Positions 1-8,082 of a stretch of 48,017 nucleotides of DNA are shown here, piece by piece. The translations under genes were made by a program, and so were the position numbers. Numbering within the stretch: position 1 is the first letter of the stretch; each line of letters opens with the position of its first letter. The notes beneath the pieces are model-generated. The model did no database searches. It saw nothing but the letters and a program-made list of their open reading frames with translations, and had not been told where the DNA came from. Source of the stretch: Rhodospirillaceae bacterium (GTDB lineage Bacteria; Pseudomonadota; Alphaproteobacteria; Bin65). The DNA lies in contig VXNK01000028.1 in the NCBI GenBank assembly GCA_009840595.1, forward strand, positions 1 through 48,017, given 5' to 3'.

Positions 1-38
1 GGCGGCCGGACCGCAAACCCGGATTTATTGAAATACTT

Positions 39-1058
39 TCACACTCTGAGCAGCGCCGCCGCCCGGGCCTCCGACGCCGTCAGGCCGAGCGCCGCCGCCA
101 CCCGCGCCGGGTCGATGCGCGGGCGGCGCGCCGGGTCCACCACCAGCACCAGCGCCGCCACCCGGCGGCCTCCGAAGTCCGCCGCCGGGTCGCCCACCGG
201 GCTGACGTGGAGCGACAGCGGCGGCCGGCCCGAGAGCCTGTCCTGAGCTTGTCGAAGGGGGCGCCCGACCGTCATCGAGCCGCCCTCCGGGGCCGCGCCC
301 CACAGGTCCGGCAGGGCGCGCCCGAGCAGCGCCTGGAGCCGCCCGTCGTCGCGCGGGGCCGCGGCCCGCAGCGCGCCGTCGCGGTCGGTGAGCCCGTCGC
401 CGCGGCGCAGGAGGTCGAGCGCCGGCCCGTTGGCCGCCAGCACGCGCCCGCTGCGGTCGAGCTGCACGACGCCGATACGGTCGTTGTCCAGCAGGCCCGC
501 CAGGCCCGAGCCCAGCGCATCCGCCGCCGCCAGCGCCTGGCGGATCAGGACCGAGCGGTGGACATGCGGCAGCAGGCGATCGAACAGCCGGAGCCGGGCG
601 GTCTGCCAGCCGTCGCCCCCGACGGGGTTGGCGACCGTCCAGACGATGCGGGATCCGTCCGGCCCGTCGAAGCGCACATACAGGCCCTCATGGCTGCGCC
701 AGCGCCGGAAGGCCTCGTTGTACACCAGCGACGTCTTCAGCTCGTCTTCGGTATAGAGGTCGGGGACGTGGACCCGCTGGCCGTGGGGAAGCAGCCTGAG
801 GCGGGGCAACGCTTCGTCGTGCAGGTGGTAGACGCTGGCATACTCGCGCGCCAGGTCCTCGCGGCTCTGGCCGCGCTCGAGATAGCGGGAGAAGGTGATA
901 CGCGCGTCGCCGTCAAATCCTTCACCGACGCTCAGGGCGCTCCCGCCGGTGCCCACGGCCTCCTCGATCAGGGCCGCGGCGGCGGGCCAACGGGTATCGT
1001 CGAGGGCGGCCTCGTACAACGCCGCAAGGCAGCGCTCGAAGGCGTCGGACGGGTTCAC
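39..1058 (-). CDS. LuxR-type transcriptional regulator, truncated in its HTH domain
   Basis: A 339-residue product. The GTG start at 1058 (V-N-P-S-D-A-F) has GAGGA about nine bases upstream; the frame stays open further upstream but reads arginine/proline-rich non-protein sequence. Residues about 1-170 resemble the sensory half of soluble LuxR-type regulators. A PAS-like segment follows (LLDNDRIGVVQLDRSGRVLA, near 180-200). The C-terminus opens like a LuxR HTH (LGLTASEARAAALL) and then stops after R-V, so about 50-60 residues holding the recognition helix are missing. Beyond the stop the DNA turns A/T-rich and neither other frame restores the domain. The PAS-like part carries a 14-16 residue insert (LRQAQDRLSGRPP) encoded by a dispersed repeat. 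Family membership is fairly sure; DNA binding is doubtful, and this may be a decaying gene or an assembly edge. Confidence 0.65.
   Translation of the reverse strand: MNPSDAFERCLAALYEAALDDTRWPAAAALIEEAVGTGGSALSVGEGFDGDARITFSRYLERGQSREDLAREYASVYHLHDEALPRLRLLPHGQRVHVPDLYTEDELKTSLVYNEAFRRWRSHEGLYVRFDGPDGSRIVWTVANPVGGDGWQTARLRLFDRLLPHVHRSVLIRQALAAADALGSGLAGLLDNDRIGVVQLDRSGRVLAANGPALDLLRRGDGLTDRDGALRAAAPRDDGRLQALLGRALPDLWGAAPEGGSMTVGRPLRQAQDRLSGRPPLSLHVSPVGDPAADFGGRRVAALVLVVDPARRPRIDPARVAAALGLTASEARAAALLRV
237..259. repeat. Dispersed short repeat (CCTGTCCTGAGCTTGTCGAAGG type) inside a gene
   Basis: The + strand reads CTGTCCTGAGCTTGTCGAAG here, the complement of the CTTCGACAAGCTCAGGACAG element I know as a recurring short repeat in many GC-rich genomes. 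It is in frame in the LuxR-type gene and encodes the typical LRQAQDRLSG peptide; the opposite strand encodes the equally typical VLSLSKG. No other copy was seen in this window. Confidence 0.6.
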
Positions 1059-1510
1059 GTCGCGTCCTCGCCCGGCCGGTGCGGACCGGGGCCCCGGGTT
1101 CCGCGGAACGGTTCCCTTTCCGGCGGTGTTCCGCCCGCGGGCGGAACGGTCGGACGTCGCTCCGAACGGCCGCCGGACGCCGTCCTGCACCCGCGGAGTC
1201 CGCAGGCCCGGACGGGATCGGCCCGGGGAAAGCCCGGCCCATCCCGGGCAATTCGAAACGCTCGATACATCCGCAAATGATAGGTACCGGGCAAAACGGG
1301 GGTCAATAAACAACCGCCTGCCCATGACGTTCCGCCCGCCGTCCCCCGGCGGTCCGTGCCGCACCCGGAGCACCGGACGCCGTCTCCGGCGCGCCCACCG
1401 GGTGCCGCACGGCCGAACAGGGCGAGCCGGCATCGGTGCCGCCGTATGGGTTCTCTTGTGGGGTCTGAATTCCCTAATCTATTGAATAATAGTCATATTT
1501 TTTGATAAAG
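1059..1510. other. Intergenic region upstream of the truncated regulator
   Basis: No convincing gene. It holds a possible minus-strand promoter at 1277-1306 and, next to the 3' end of tRNA-Ser (about 1465-1510), a short A/T-rich stretch unlike its surroundings. The A/T-rich part could be the tRNA terminator region or an old integration scar; no second copy of the tRNA 3' end was found. Confidence 0.5.
1277..1306 (-). promoter_or_regulatory. Possible sigma70-type promoter
   Basis: On the minus strand TTGACC (1301-1306) and TATCAT (1277-1282) are separated by 18 bases, pointing to the regulator that starts at 1058. The leader would be about 210 bases. Based on motif match only. Confidence 0.35.
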
Positions 1511-1599
<89 letters not shown>

Positions 1600-1846
1600 G
1601 CAATCTCCCGCCCGCGCCCCCGAAGTGCCATACACGGCGCCCCCGACGGTTCCCCCTGTGGCGCCCCGTATGCGCCGGCCCGGCGGCAGCGGCCGGAGAC
1701 GCGGACAGGGATGCGGACGGGGGACGCGGCCGGAAGCGCGGCCAGGAGTGCGGCCAAGAGTGCGGAAAGTAGGGCGGCGGCGGCGCGGGTGCAAGCCCGC
1801 GTTCCGGGCATGCCGGGGCGGCATCGGGGTTGACGCCGGGTGTATG

Positions 1847-1861
1847 GAACATTATATGAAC
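1847..1861. promoter_or_regulatory. LexA (SOS) box candidate, GAAC-N7-GAAC
   Basis: The + strand reads GAACATTATATGAAC, an exact match to the alphaproteobacterial LexA direct repeat GTTC-N7-GTTC on the other strand. The same 15 bases occur at 33013-33027. No gene starts at a fitting distance on either strand, so its target is unknown. Confidence 0.45.
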
Positions 1862-2040
1862 ATACTGTGCGGCCGGGCCTGGCGCCGCTTCCCCGGCATG
1901 ACGGGCAGAATGTCGAATATATTCCTTTGTTTCCGGCTTTTGCGCCCGGAGCCGGAACCGGGGCAGGCGTCCGAAGAACGGTTTTCGGCAGTTTTCCAAG
2001 GCTTTAGGCCGGCGGACGCGTTTTGGACGGCGGGGCCGGA

Positions 2041-2075
2041 GTGCAAAAAAACACCGTGGACAGAACGGTCTGTCT
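2041..2075 (-). repeat. 35-bp palindrome/T-tract block, copy 1
   Basis: On the minus strand AGACAGACCGTTCTGTCC (2058-2075) is a near-palindrome of TetR-operator style, followed after ACG by GTGTTTTTTTGCAC (2041-2054). A TTGACT -35-like hexamer overlaps its outer edge. The block matches 32907-32941 at about 31 of 35 positions with identical internal spacing. Confidence 0.5.
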
Positions 2076-2127
2076 AGTCAATTGGACAGGCCACAGAGGC
2101 TCGAAAGAAGAGGTCATCGCAGCGGAA

Positions 2128-2154
2128 CATGACAAATCATGACATTTCATGACA
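2128..2154 (+). repeat. Three CATGACA direct repeats, 10-bp period
   Basis: CATGACA occurs at 2128-2134, 2138-2144 and 2148-2154, separated by AAT and TTT, so the units repeat once per helical turn. A matching cluster lies on the other strand at 47909-47935, and 20 bases (AATCATGACATTTCATGACA) are identical between them. This looks like a cooperative protein-binding array; the protein is unknown. Confidence 0.5.
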
Positions 2155-2239
2155 CAACCCGACACGTTCCGGCGCCCGCATCGCGGCTGCGGCCGGTGCC
2201 GGCGGGAAGGCGGCCCGGCGGCGCTTCTGCCGGGGGCGG

Positions 2240-3082
2240 TCAGGCCGCGCGGTCGACCGTTTCGTAGGGCGGCTTCTGCCAGCCGCGCGGCGAGCCGGTG
2301 AACACCTCGCAGCCGTCCGCCGTGACGCCCATCGAATGTTCGAACTGGGCCGAGAGCTTGCGGTCGCGGGTCACGGCGGTCCAGCCGTCCTGGAGGATCT
2401 TGGTCGCCGGGCCGCCGGCGTTGATCATCGGCTCGACGGTGAAGAACATGCCTTCCTGGAGCACCAGCCCGGCGCCGGGCTCGCCGTAGTGCAGCACGCT
2501 CGGCGCGTCGTGGAACACCGTGCCGAGGCCGTGGCCGCAGAAGTCGCGCACGACCGAGAAACCCTGTCCCTCGGCATGGTCTTGGACGGCGGCGCCGATA
2601 TCGCCGAGGGTCGCGCCGGGGCGGACGGCCGCGATCCCCGCCATCATCGCCGCCCAGGTCACGTCGATCAGCCGCTGCACCTTCACGCCGACCCGGCCGA
2701 CCGGGAACATGCGGCTGGTGTCGCCGTGCCAGCCGTCGAGGATCACCGTCACGTCGATATTGAGCGCATCGCCGCTTTTCAGGATTTTCCGCTCGTCCGG
2801 AATGCCGTGGCAGACGACGTGGTTGACCGAGGTGCAGATCGACTTCGGGAAGCCGCGGTAGCCGAGCGGGGCGGGGACGGCGCCGCGGTCGCAGATGAAG
2901 TCGTGGCACAGCCGGTCGAGCTCGCCGGTCGAGACGCCCGGCTCGACATAGGGCGTGATGAAATCGAGGGTTTCCGCCGCCAGCCGGCCGGCCCGGCGCA
3001 TGCCGTCGAAATCGGCCGCGTCGTGCAGCTTGACCAGGGTGCGGGAGCCGCCCGACCTGTCGTAGAGGGCCTCTGTTCTCAT
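2240..3082 (-). CDS. map: Type I methionine aminopeptidase
   Basis: Removes the initiator methionine from nascent cytoplasmic proteins. The 280 residues fit type I enzymes with a modest N-terminal extension. All five metal ligands can be seen in context: NIDVTVILDGWHGDTSRMF holds the two aspartates, CGHGLGTVFHDAP the histidine, FTVEPMIN and QFEHSMGVT the glutamates, and NHVVCHGIP carries the substrate-side histidine. It lies 39 bases downstream of sfsA on the same strand, a pairing common in alphaproteobacteria, so the two are probably cotranscribed. The ATG start gives MRTEALYDRSGG and is the only start that keeps the whole conserved region without a long non-conserved leader. Confidence 0.95.
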   Translation of the reverse strand: MRTEALYDRSGGSRTLVKLHDAADFDGMRRAGRLAAETLDFITPYVEPGVSTGELDRLCHDFICDRGAVPAPLGYRGFPKSICTSVNHVVCHGIPDERKILKSGDALNIDVTVILDGWHGDTSRMFPVGRVGVKVQRLIDVTWAAMMAGIAAVRPGATLGDIGAAVQDHAEGQGFSVVRDFCGHGLGTVFHDAPSVLHYGEPGAGLVLQEGMFFTVEPMINAGGPATKILQDGWTAVTRDRKLSAQFEHSMGVTADGCEVFTGSPRGWQKPPYETVDRAA

Positions 3083-3121
3083 GGCGCCGGAAATGCGGTT
3101 GCGCTGCCGATACCTAGACCG

Positions 3122-3838
3122 TCAAATCCCGACCGGCAAGGGACCGGCGGCGGCAATCTCCCCGGCCGAAACGCGGCAGCCGAGGGCGCGGAATTCGACG
3201 CCGGCGGCGCGCGCCGCCGCGGCCGCCGCGGCATAGGCCGGGTCGATGTCCGCCGCGATGCGCACGGCGGCGCAGTCCTCCCGCTGCACCAGGTAGAGCA
3301 GCATCGCCCGGCCGCCGGCCCGGCAGACGGCCGCCAGTTCGCGCAGATGCCGGGCGCCGCGCGCCGTCGCCGCGTCGGGGAATTCGCCGATATGGGGCGG
3401 CGCCTGCGACCGGCGCAGGGTGACGCTCTTGACCTCGAGATGGCACGGCGGACCGGCCGCCGGCGTCAGCAGGAAATCGACGCGCGAGCCGCTGCCGTAG
3501 CGGACCTCGCGCCGGATCGCCGCCCCGGCGAGTGCGGGATCGGCCCGGCCGGCGCGCAGGGCTTCCTCGACGATCGCGTTGGCCCGCCCGGTGTTGATGC
3601 CGACCGGGCTGCCGGTCCCGGCGTCGCGCACCAGCTCCCAGGTCCATTGCAGCTTGCGCTTCGGCCCGGCGGCGGGCGACAGCCAGACCTCGGCGCCGGG
3701 GTCGGCCAGCCCGGCCATCGAGCCGGGATTGGGGCAATGGGCGACGACCCGTTCGCCGGAGTCCAGATCGACATCGGCCAGGAACCGCTTGTAGCGCCGG
3801 ACCAGCGCGCCGCGGATCAGGGGGGCGGGGAATTGCAC
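3122..3838 (-). CDS. sfsA: SfsA family DNA-binding protein/nuclease-like
   Basis: 238 residues, the usual SfsA length. The N-terminal OB-like part (MQFPAPLIRGALVRRYKRFL) leads into the family signature HCPNPGSM near residue 35. The C-terminal half has the PD-(D/E)xK-like core VDFLLTPAAGPP followed by LEVKSVTL. Named in E. coli for stimulating maltose metabolism genes; its molecular role is still poorly defined. First gene of the likely sfsA-map transcript. The ATG at 3838 is the natural family start. Confidence 0.92.
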   Translation of the reverse strand: MQFPAPLIRGALVRRYKRFLADVDLDSGERVVAHCPNPGSMAGLADPGAEVWLSPAAGPKRKLQWTWELVRDAGTGSPVGINTGRANAIVEEALRAGRADPALAGAAIRREVRYGSGSRVDFLLTPAAGPPCHLEVKSVTLRRSQAPPHIGEFPDAATARGARHLRELAAVCRAGGRAMLLYLVQREDCAAVRIAADIDPAYAAAAAAARAAGVEFRALGCRVSAGEIAAAGPLPVGI

Positions 3839-3900
3839 GATGTGTCGGGTTAGTGCGGTATTGCAGAAACAGGCTTCACAAGTCCGATGACCTTACACCA

Positions 3901-4008
3901 TGCCACCCCGGATGGAGCGAAGCGGAAATCCGGGGTCCAGAGTCGCAGGCAGATGCCGTGCCGGGCGACTCTGGTCCCCGGCTCTCCCTTCGGTCGGCCG
4001 GGGTGGCA
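3901..4008. repeat. 108-bp palindromic intergenic repeat
   Basis: Begins TGCCACCCCGG and ends CCGGGGTGGCA. Inner arms also pair (CCGGGGTCCAGAGTCG against CGACTCTGGTCCCCGG), giving a long interrupted stem. The composition (ATGGAGCGAAGCGGAAATCCG, CTCCCTTCGGTCGG) is typical of dispersed extragenic palindromes in GC-rich alphaproteobacteria. It fills much of the gap between the divergent sfsA and CinA-like genes (3839-4161), where no gene is seen. Confidence 0.65.
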
Positions 4009-4161
4009 ATGGAATGGGAAAACTCGCATGGGCGATGCGTATTTCCGGAGCGGCACGCCAGATCGCTGCCGCGGCGGCGGCAAGGGGGGCGGCTTCGGCG
4101 TTGCAGGCCGTATCCGAGGCGCTATTCTCGGGCCCGACCCACGGACCTCCAGCGGAAATCC

Positions 4162-4923
4162 ATGACCGGCACGAAATCGGAATACACCGCCTGCCTCATC
4201 GTCATCGGCAACGAGATCCTGTCCGGGCGGACGCGCGACGCCAATCTCCAGTACCTCGCCGGACGGCTGAACGGCTGGGGCATCCGGCTGCGCGAGGCGC
4301 GGGTCATTCCCGATATCGAGGAGACCATCGTCGAGACGGTGAACCGGTGCCGCCGGGCCTTCGACTACGTCTTCACCACCGGCGGCATCGGGCCGACCCA
4401 CGACGACATTACAGCCGCCAGCGTGGCGAAGGCCTTCGGCGTCGGGCTGGTCAAGGACCCCAAGAGCTTCGCGCTGATGGCGGCGCGCTACGAGACGCCG
4501 GAGGAATTCAACGAATCGCGGCAGAAGATGTGCTTCATCCCGGACGGCGCCGTGCCGATCGAGAATTCCGTCTCGGTCGCGCCGGGCTTCCAGATGGACA
4601 ACGTGTTCGTGCTGGCCGGCGTGCCCTCGATCATGCGGGCGATGGCGGACACGTTGCAGAACCGGCTGATCGGCGGCGCGCCGGTCAGGGCGCGCGCGCT
4701 GGGCTGCCATCTGCCGGAAGGCGCAGTCGCCGGGGGCCTTGCCGATATCCAGGAGCGCTGGCCCGGCATCGACATCGGCAGCTATCCCTTCTACCGGGAA
4801 GGGAAATTCGGCACCAGCCTGGTGCTGCGCGGCACCGACGCGGCGGCGCTCGACGCCGCCTATGCCGCGGTGGCGGACATGGTGACCGGGCTGGGCGGCG
4901 TGCCGGCGCCCGAAGACAGTTGA
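4162..4923 (+). CDS. CinA/MoaB-type molybdopterin-binding domain protein
   Basis: 253 residues from the ATG at 4162 (MTGTKSEYTACLIVIGNEIL). The MoCF-biosynthesis fold is evident: VIGNEILSGRTRDANLQYLA at the N-terminus and TTGGIGPTHDD near residue 75, the phosphate/pterin-binding loops of the MoaB/MogA/CinA-N group. It lacks the C-terminal nicotinamide-nucleotide amidase domain of full CinA, so it belongs to the stand-alone single-domain class, whose substrate is not settled. The open frame extends to 3853, but that part runs through the palindromic repeat and is not protein-like. The upstream Shine-Dalgarno is weak. Confidence 0.85.
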   Translation: MTGTKSEYTACLIVIGNEILSGRTRDANLQYLAGRLNGWGIRLREARVIPDIEETIVETVNRCRRAFDYVFTTGGIGPTHDDITAASVAKAFGVGLVKDPKSFALMAARYETPEEFNESRQKMCFIPDGAVPIENSVSVAPGFQMDNVFVLAGVPSIMRAMADTLQNRLIGGAPVRARALGCHLPEGAVAGGLADIQERWPGIDIGSYPFYREGKFGTSLVLRGTDAAALDAAYAAVADMVTGLGGVPAPEDS

Positions 4924-4936
4924 GCCGGCGCGCGGC

Positions 4937-5176
4937 TCAGCCTTCGCGGTTCCGCTCCGCGCGCCGCAGCAGCGCGGCGGCGACGAGGCCGATAATCCAG
5001 CCGGCGAGCGGCACGGTGAAGATGAAGTTGAACAGAAAATGCCCGGTATCGCCGTTCGTCGCGATCACGATCCCGGCCATCCAGACCGCCGACAGGATAT
5101 AGCCGATGCGGTGGACCGACTCCTTCTGCCGCCACCAGGGCCGGGCGGGGGCGGCGTTGCTGTCGCGATCTTCCAT
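4937..5176 (-). CDS. Small two-helix membrane protein
   Basis: 79 residues from ATG 5176 (MEDRDSNAAPARPWW). Two hydrophobic stretches can be seen, about residues 24-42 (IGYILSAVWMAGIVIA) and 46-68 (HFLFNFIFTVPLAGWIIGLV), with a charged RRAERNREG tail. The end converges on the CinA-like gene with a 13-base gap. A longer start at 5242 would add a proline/cysteine-rich stretch that looks non-coding. Family not recognised; no function can be given beyond an inner-membrane location. Confidence 0.6.
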   Translation of the reverse strand: MEDRDSNAAPARPWWRQKESVHRIGYILSAVWMAGIVIATNGDTGHFLFNFIFTVPLAGWIIGLVAAALLRRAERNREG

Positions 5177-5352
5177 CGGTCGCCGGGGCGGTTGGCAAAA
5201 CGGGTCGGGCGCGGCGCAATCCCGCCTGCCGGCGGCTTGCACATCGCCGGGTTCAGGCCTTACCTATCCGGCGCCGGCAGCGCAACAGGGCAGGGGCGGC
5301 GGGCCTGCGGAACCAGGCCGCCGGTCTTGCCCGGATGCGGCCCGGCGGCGGC

Positions 5353-5439
5353 GCCCGCTTGGTGGAATCGGTAGACACGAGGGACTTAAAATCCCTTTCG
5401 CGAAAGCGAGTGCGAGTTCAAGTCTCGCAGCGGGCACCA
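5353..5439 (+). tRNA. tRNA-Leu (anticodon TAA)
   Basis: GCCCGCT (5353-5359) pairs with AGCGGGC (5429-5435), followed by A and an encoded CCA (5437-5439). The anticodon stem-loop GGGACTTAAAATCCC gives TAA. The long variable arm (TTTCGCGAAAGCGAG region) and T-loop GTTCAAGTC are of the class II type. It decodes UUA/UUG. Confidence 0.95.
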
Positions 5440-5477
5440 CCGATCGATATGCAGCCCGTCAGCACACGCTGTTGCAT

Positions 5478-5765
5478 CTAAGCGGCGGCGATCCGCTCGA
5501 CCTCGATGCTGCGTTCCAGGTCGCGGGAGCGGGACAGATCGAACGCCAGCTGCATGCCGAGCCAGGTCTCGGGCGTCGAGCCGAACGCCTTCGACAGCCG
5601 GTAGGCCATCTCGATCGAAACGGCGGCCTTTTCGTTCACCAGGTTGGAGAGCGTCTGGCGCCCGACGCCGAGCCGCTTCGCCCCTTCCGTGACCGACAGG
5701 CCGAGGGGCTTCAGGCAATCCTCACGCACGATGGCGCCGGGATGCACCGGGTTCTTCATGGCCAT
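5478..5765 (-). CDS. HigA-type XRE antitoxin, without visible toxin partner
   Basis: 95 residues. The opening NPVHPGAIVREDCLKPLGLS and the HTH (VTEGAKRLGVGRQTLSNLVN) followed by SIEMAYRLSKAFGSTPETWL are the hallmark of the HigA/VapI antitoxin group, which represses its own operon and neutralises the HigB RNase. A higB gene would be expected just upstream, yet 5766-5877 has no intact ORF; the frame there ends in SYMDDH followed by a stop, faintly like a HigB tail (VDYH), so a degraded higB is possible. Start ATG 5765 or 5759. Confidence 0.8.
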   Translation of the reverse strand: MAMKNPVHPGAIVREDCLKPLGLSVTEGAKRLGVGRQTLSNLVNEKAAVSIEMAYRLSKAFGSTPETWLGMQLAFDLSRSRDLERSIEVERIAAA

Positions 5766-5877
5766 GACGCGGGTTCCTGCCGGGGTGGTCCTCAGTGGTC
5801 ATCCATATAGGATCGCGCTTCAGTCGCCGAAACCGAAAATCGCCCCAATACAGTCAACAAGAGACGAATGTCGCCTC

Positions 5878-6570
5878 TCAAATCCAGTTCAGCGTCAGCA
5901 GCTTCTGGCGGGCGCCCTGTTCGAGCGGCGAGGCCGGCTCCGGCGGCGGCGCTTTGGTCGGCTTCTCGCGTTCGGCGTAGCCCATCGGGGCGGGCGCCAG
6001 GGCGACGATCTGGCTGTAGAGGCCGTCGAAGCGGCTGCGCGGCTCCTCGCCGAAGATCGGATCTTCGTTGGCGCTGAAGGCGGCCTCGATCGGGGCCCAG
6101 TCTTCTTCGGTCAGCACCTCCTGCGCCCGCGGCATGACCTCGACGCCTTCCTTGCGGCCGTGGGCGCGCTCGAATTCGACATAGCGGTTCACCGCATCGG
6201 CGAAGGCTTCGAACTTCGCCGCGCCGTCGCCCTGCCAGCGTCCGTCCCACAGCGTTTGCAATTCGGCCGCCCGGTCCTTCAGGTCGCTCACCCGTTCCTC
6301 GCCTTCCTCGTGCTGGGCCAGCAGTTCGGCGATCACCGGTTCGAGGTCCGGCGCCCGCTTCAGGACCGCAGGAAACAGGTAGGTGTCCTCCTTGGGATGA
6401 TGGAACCGGTTGGGAAAGGACGTCAGGTAATCCAGCACGGCATGGATCATCGCAAACGGCGGCACGATCGCGCCCCTGCGCGCCTCGTCGACCGTGTGCT
6501 TCAGGCAGAACAGGACCGCGCTGATGGCGCGGTGTTCGCGTTTCAGGATATCGAGGGCGGCCTGCGACAT
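5878..6570 (-). CDS. Hemerythrin/HHE cation-binding domain protein
   Basis: 230 residues. The N-terminal 150 form an HHE four-helix bundle: REHRAISAVLFCL (His near 13), FHHPKEDTYLFPAV (His-His...Glu near 57-62), LLAQHEEGEERV (His/Glu near 86) and FERAHGRKEGVEVMP (His/Glu near 137-142), which together suit a di-iron site. The last 60 residues are proline-rich and not conserved. Proteins of this type bind oxygen or NO or sense iron; which applies here cannot be told. The next gene on this strand lies well away, so it seems monocistronic. Confidence 0.82.
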   Translation of the reverse strand: MSQAALDILKREHRAISAVLFCLKHTVDEARRGAIVPPFAMIHAVLDYLTSFPNRFHHPKEDTYLFPAVLKRAPDLEPVIAELLAQHEEGEERVSDLKDRAAELQTLWDGRWQGDGAAKFEAFADAVNRYVEFERAHGRKEGVEVMPRAQEVLTEEDWAPIEAAFSANEDPIFGEEPRSRFDGLYSQIVALAPAPMGYAEREKPTKAPPPEPASPLEQGARQKLLTLNWI

Positions 6571-6693
6571 CGCATTGCTCCGGCTGCGCCGGCGGGTATT
6601 CGCGCGGCGGTCAGGCGGGCAAGGTCGCCGGGACGGGCCCGGCCTGCATTGATATGGGTCAAGATGGCGGGGCGCCGCCGCCGGATGCTCCGG

Positions 6694-7671
6694 TCAGGCC
6701 GCCAGCATGCCTTCGAGCCGCCGGCGGACCAGGACTTCAGCCTCGGCCATGATGCCGTCGATCAGTTCCTTGCAGGTCGGAATGTCGTGGATCAGTCCGG
6801 CGACCAGGCCGCAGCTCCAGGCGCCGGTGTCCATCTCGCCCTTGAGCATCACCTTCGGATAGACGCCCATGACCTCGTCCATGATGTCGTCGATCCTGAT
6901 CCTGTCGCCGAGTTTCCGCTCCTTCTCGAGCAGGCGCTCGACGGCTTCGTTGGTCAGCACCCGCTCGGTATTGCGCAGCGGCCGCATGATGAGCCGCGTA
7001 TCCAGTTCCGTGGCCGCGACGATGGCCTGTTTCACCTTGTCGTGGACCGGCGCTTCCTTCGTCGCGATGAAGCGGGTGCCCATGTTCATGCCGTCCGCGC
7101 CCATGGCAAGCGAGGCGACGAGGCTGCGCGCATCGGCCATGCCGCCGGACGCGACGAACGGGATGGTCAGCTCGTCCGCGGCCCGCGGCAGCAGGATCAT
7201 GTTCGGGATGTCGTCCTCGCCGGGATGGCCGCCGCACTCGAAACCGTCGACCGAAACCGCGTCGCAGCCGATCGCCTCGGCCTTCAGCGAGTGGCGCACG
7301 GAGGTGCATTTGTGGATGACCTTGATGCCGTTTTCCTTGAGCTGCGGCAGGAACGGCTGCGGGTTGCGCCCGGCGGTCTCGACCACCTTGATGCCGCCTT
7401 CGATAATCGCCGCCATGTATTCGTCGTAGGGCGTGTCCCGGAACGAGGGCAGGATCGTCAGGTTCACGCCGAAGGGCTTGTCGGTCATGCCGCGGCAGCG
7501 GACGATTTCCTTCGCCAGGTCTTCCGGCGTCTCCTGGGTGAGGCCCGTGATGATGCCGAAGCCGCCGGCGTTGGAGACCGCCGCCGCCAGTTCGGCGAAG
7601 CCGACATAATGCATGCCGCCCTGGATGATCGGGTGCTCGATGCCGAGCATTTCGGTAATGCGGGTCTTCAT
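6694..7671 (-). CDS. Nitronate monooxygenase (2-nitropropane dioxygenase) family flavoprotein
   Basis: 325 residues from ATG 7671 (MKTRITEMLGIEHPIIQGGM), the standard N-terminus of the NMO/FabK-like TIM-barrel group. The FMN-binding glycine motifs are present (AAAVSNAGGFGIITGLT; FVASGGMADARSLVASLAMG; GADGMNMGTRFIATKE), with ECGGHPGEDD at the catalytic-histidine position. Family members oxidise nitronates or act on enoyl compounds using FMN; the exact substrate here is not known. The frame is open to 7827, but the extra part is arginine/proline-rich and lies after no ribosome site. Confidence 0.88.
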   Translation of the reverse strand: MKTRITEMLGIEHPIIQGGMHYVGFAELAAAVSNAGGFGIITGLTQETPEDLAKEIVRCRGMTDKPFGVNLTILPSFRDTPYDEYMAAIIEGGIKVVETAGRNPQPFLPQLKENGIKVIHKCTSVRHSLKAEAIGCDAVSVDGFECGGHPGEDDIPNMILLPRAADELTIPFVASGGMADARSLVASLAMGADGMNMGTRFIATKEAPVHDKVKQAIVAATELDTRLIMRPLRNTERVLTNEAVERLLEKERKLGDRIRIDDIMDEVMGVYPKVMLKGEMDTGAWSCGLVAGLIHDIPTCKELIDGIMAEAEVLVRRRLEGMLAA

Positions 7672-7856
7672 GGCGCGTTCGGTCTTTCGGCGGTGTCGGC
7701 AGGGTCGGCAGGTCGGGGCCGGTGGCGCCGGGTTTAGCCCGGCACCGGCGCGCGCCGGTGTCAGCAAAATGTCGCGAGGCAGGGTCCGCCCCCGCGCGGT
7801 CGCTTGATTTTCCGGGCCGGCGCCCATAGGTGAGGCGCGCGCCCGGCCGCGCCAGC

Positions 7857-7933
7857 GACCCCATCGTCTAGTCAGGTCAGGACGTCACCCTTTCAAGGTG
7901 AAAACACGGGTTCGAATCCCGTTGGGGTCACCA
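7857..7933 (+). tRNA. tRNA-Glu (anticodon TTC)
   Basis: GACCCCA (7857-7863) pairs with TGGGGTC (7923-7929), then A and an encoded CCA (7931-7933). The anticodon stem-loop CACCCTTTCAAGGTG gives TTC; the T-arm CGGGTTCGAATCCCG is intact. Confidence 0.95.
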
Positions 7934-8082
7934 ATTCCCCTTCCGAAGCGTGGTCGGCAACGACCGGACGGGCAATGTCCTGCAGCGCCGGTTTCGGGCT
8001 GTCCGGGCGTTTAGCGGTTGGAACGGAATGCCGGCGCAGCCCGCGCCGGCCCCGCGGCCCGAGTTTGGATATCGTTCACGTC

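Larger units (their letters stand above)
1600..2239. other. Gene-free 640-base region with several regulatory-looking motifs
   Basis: No ORF here looks like a protein. The stretch holds, in order, a LexA-type box (1847-1861), a 35-bp palindrome plus A-tract block (2041-2075) and three CATGACA repeats at 10-bp spacing (2128-2154). The first two motifs recur in the same relative order in the other large gene-free region (32648-33294), the third at the right end of the window. Confidence 0.6.

Noticed and set aside
3853..4161. N-terminal extension of the CinA-like protein
   Set aside because: The added part is encoded by the palindromic repeat and has no similarity pattern; the conserved domain starts right after the ATG at 4162.
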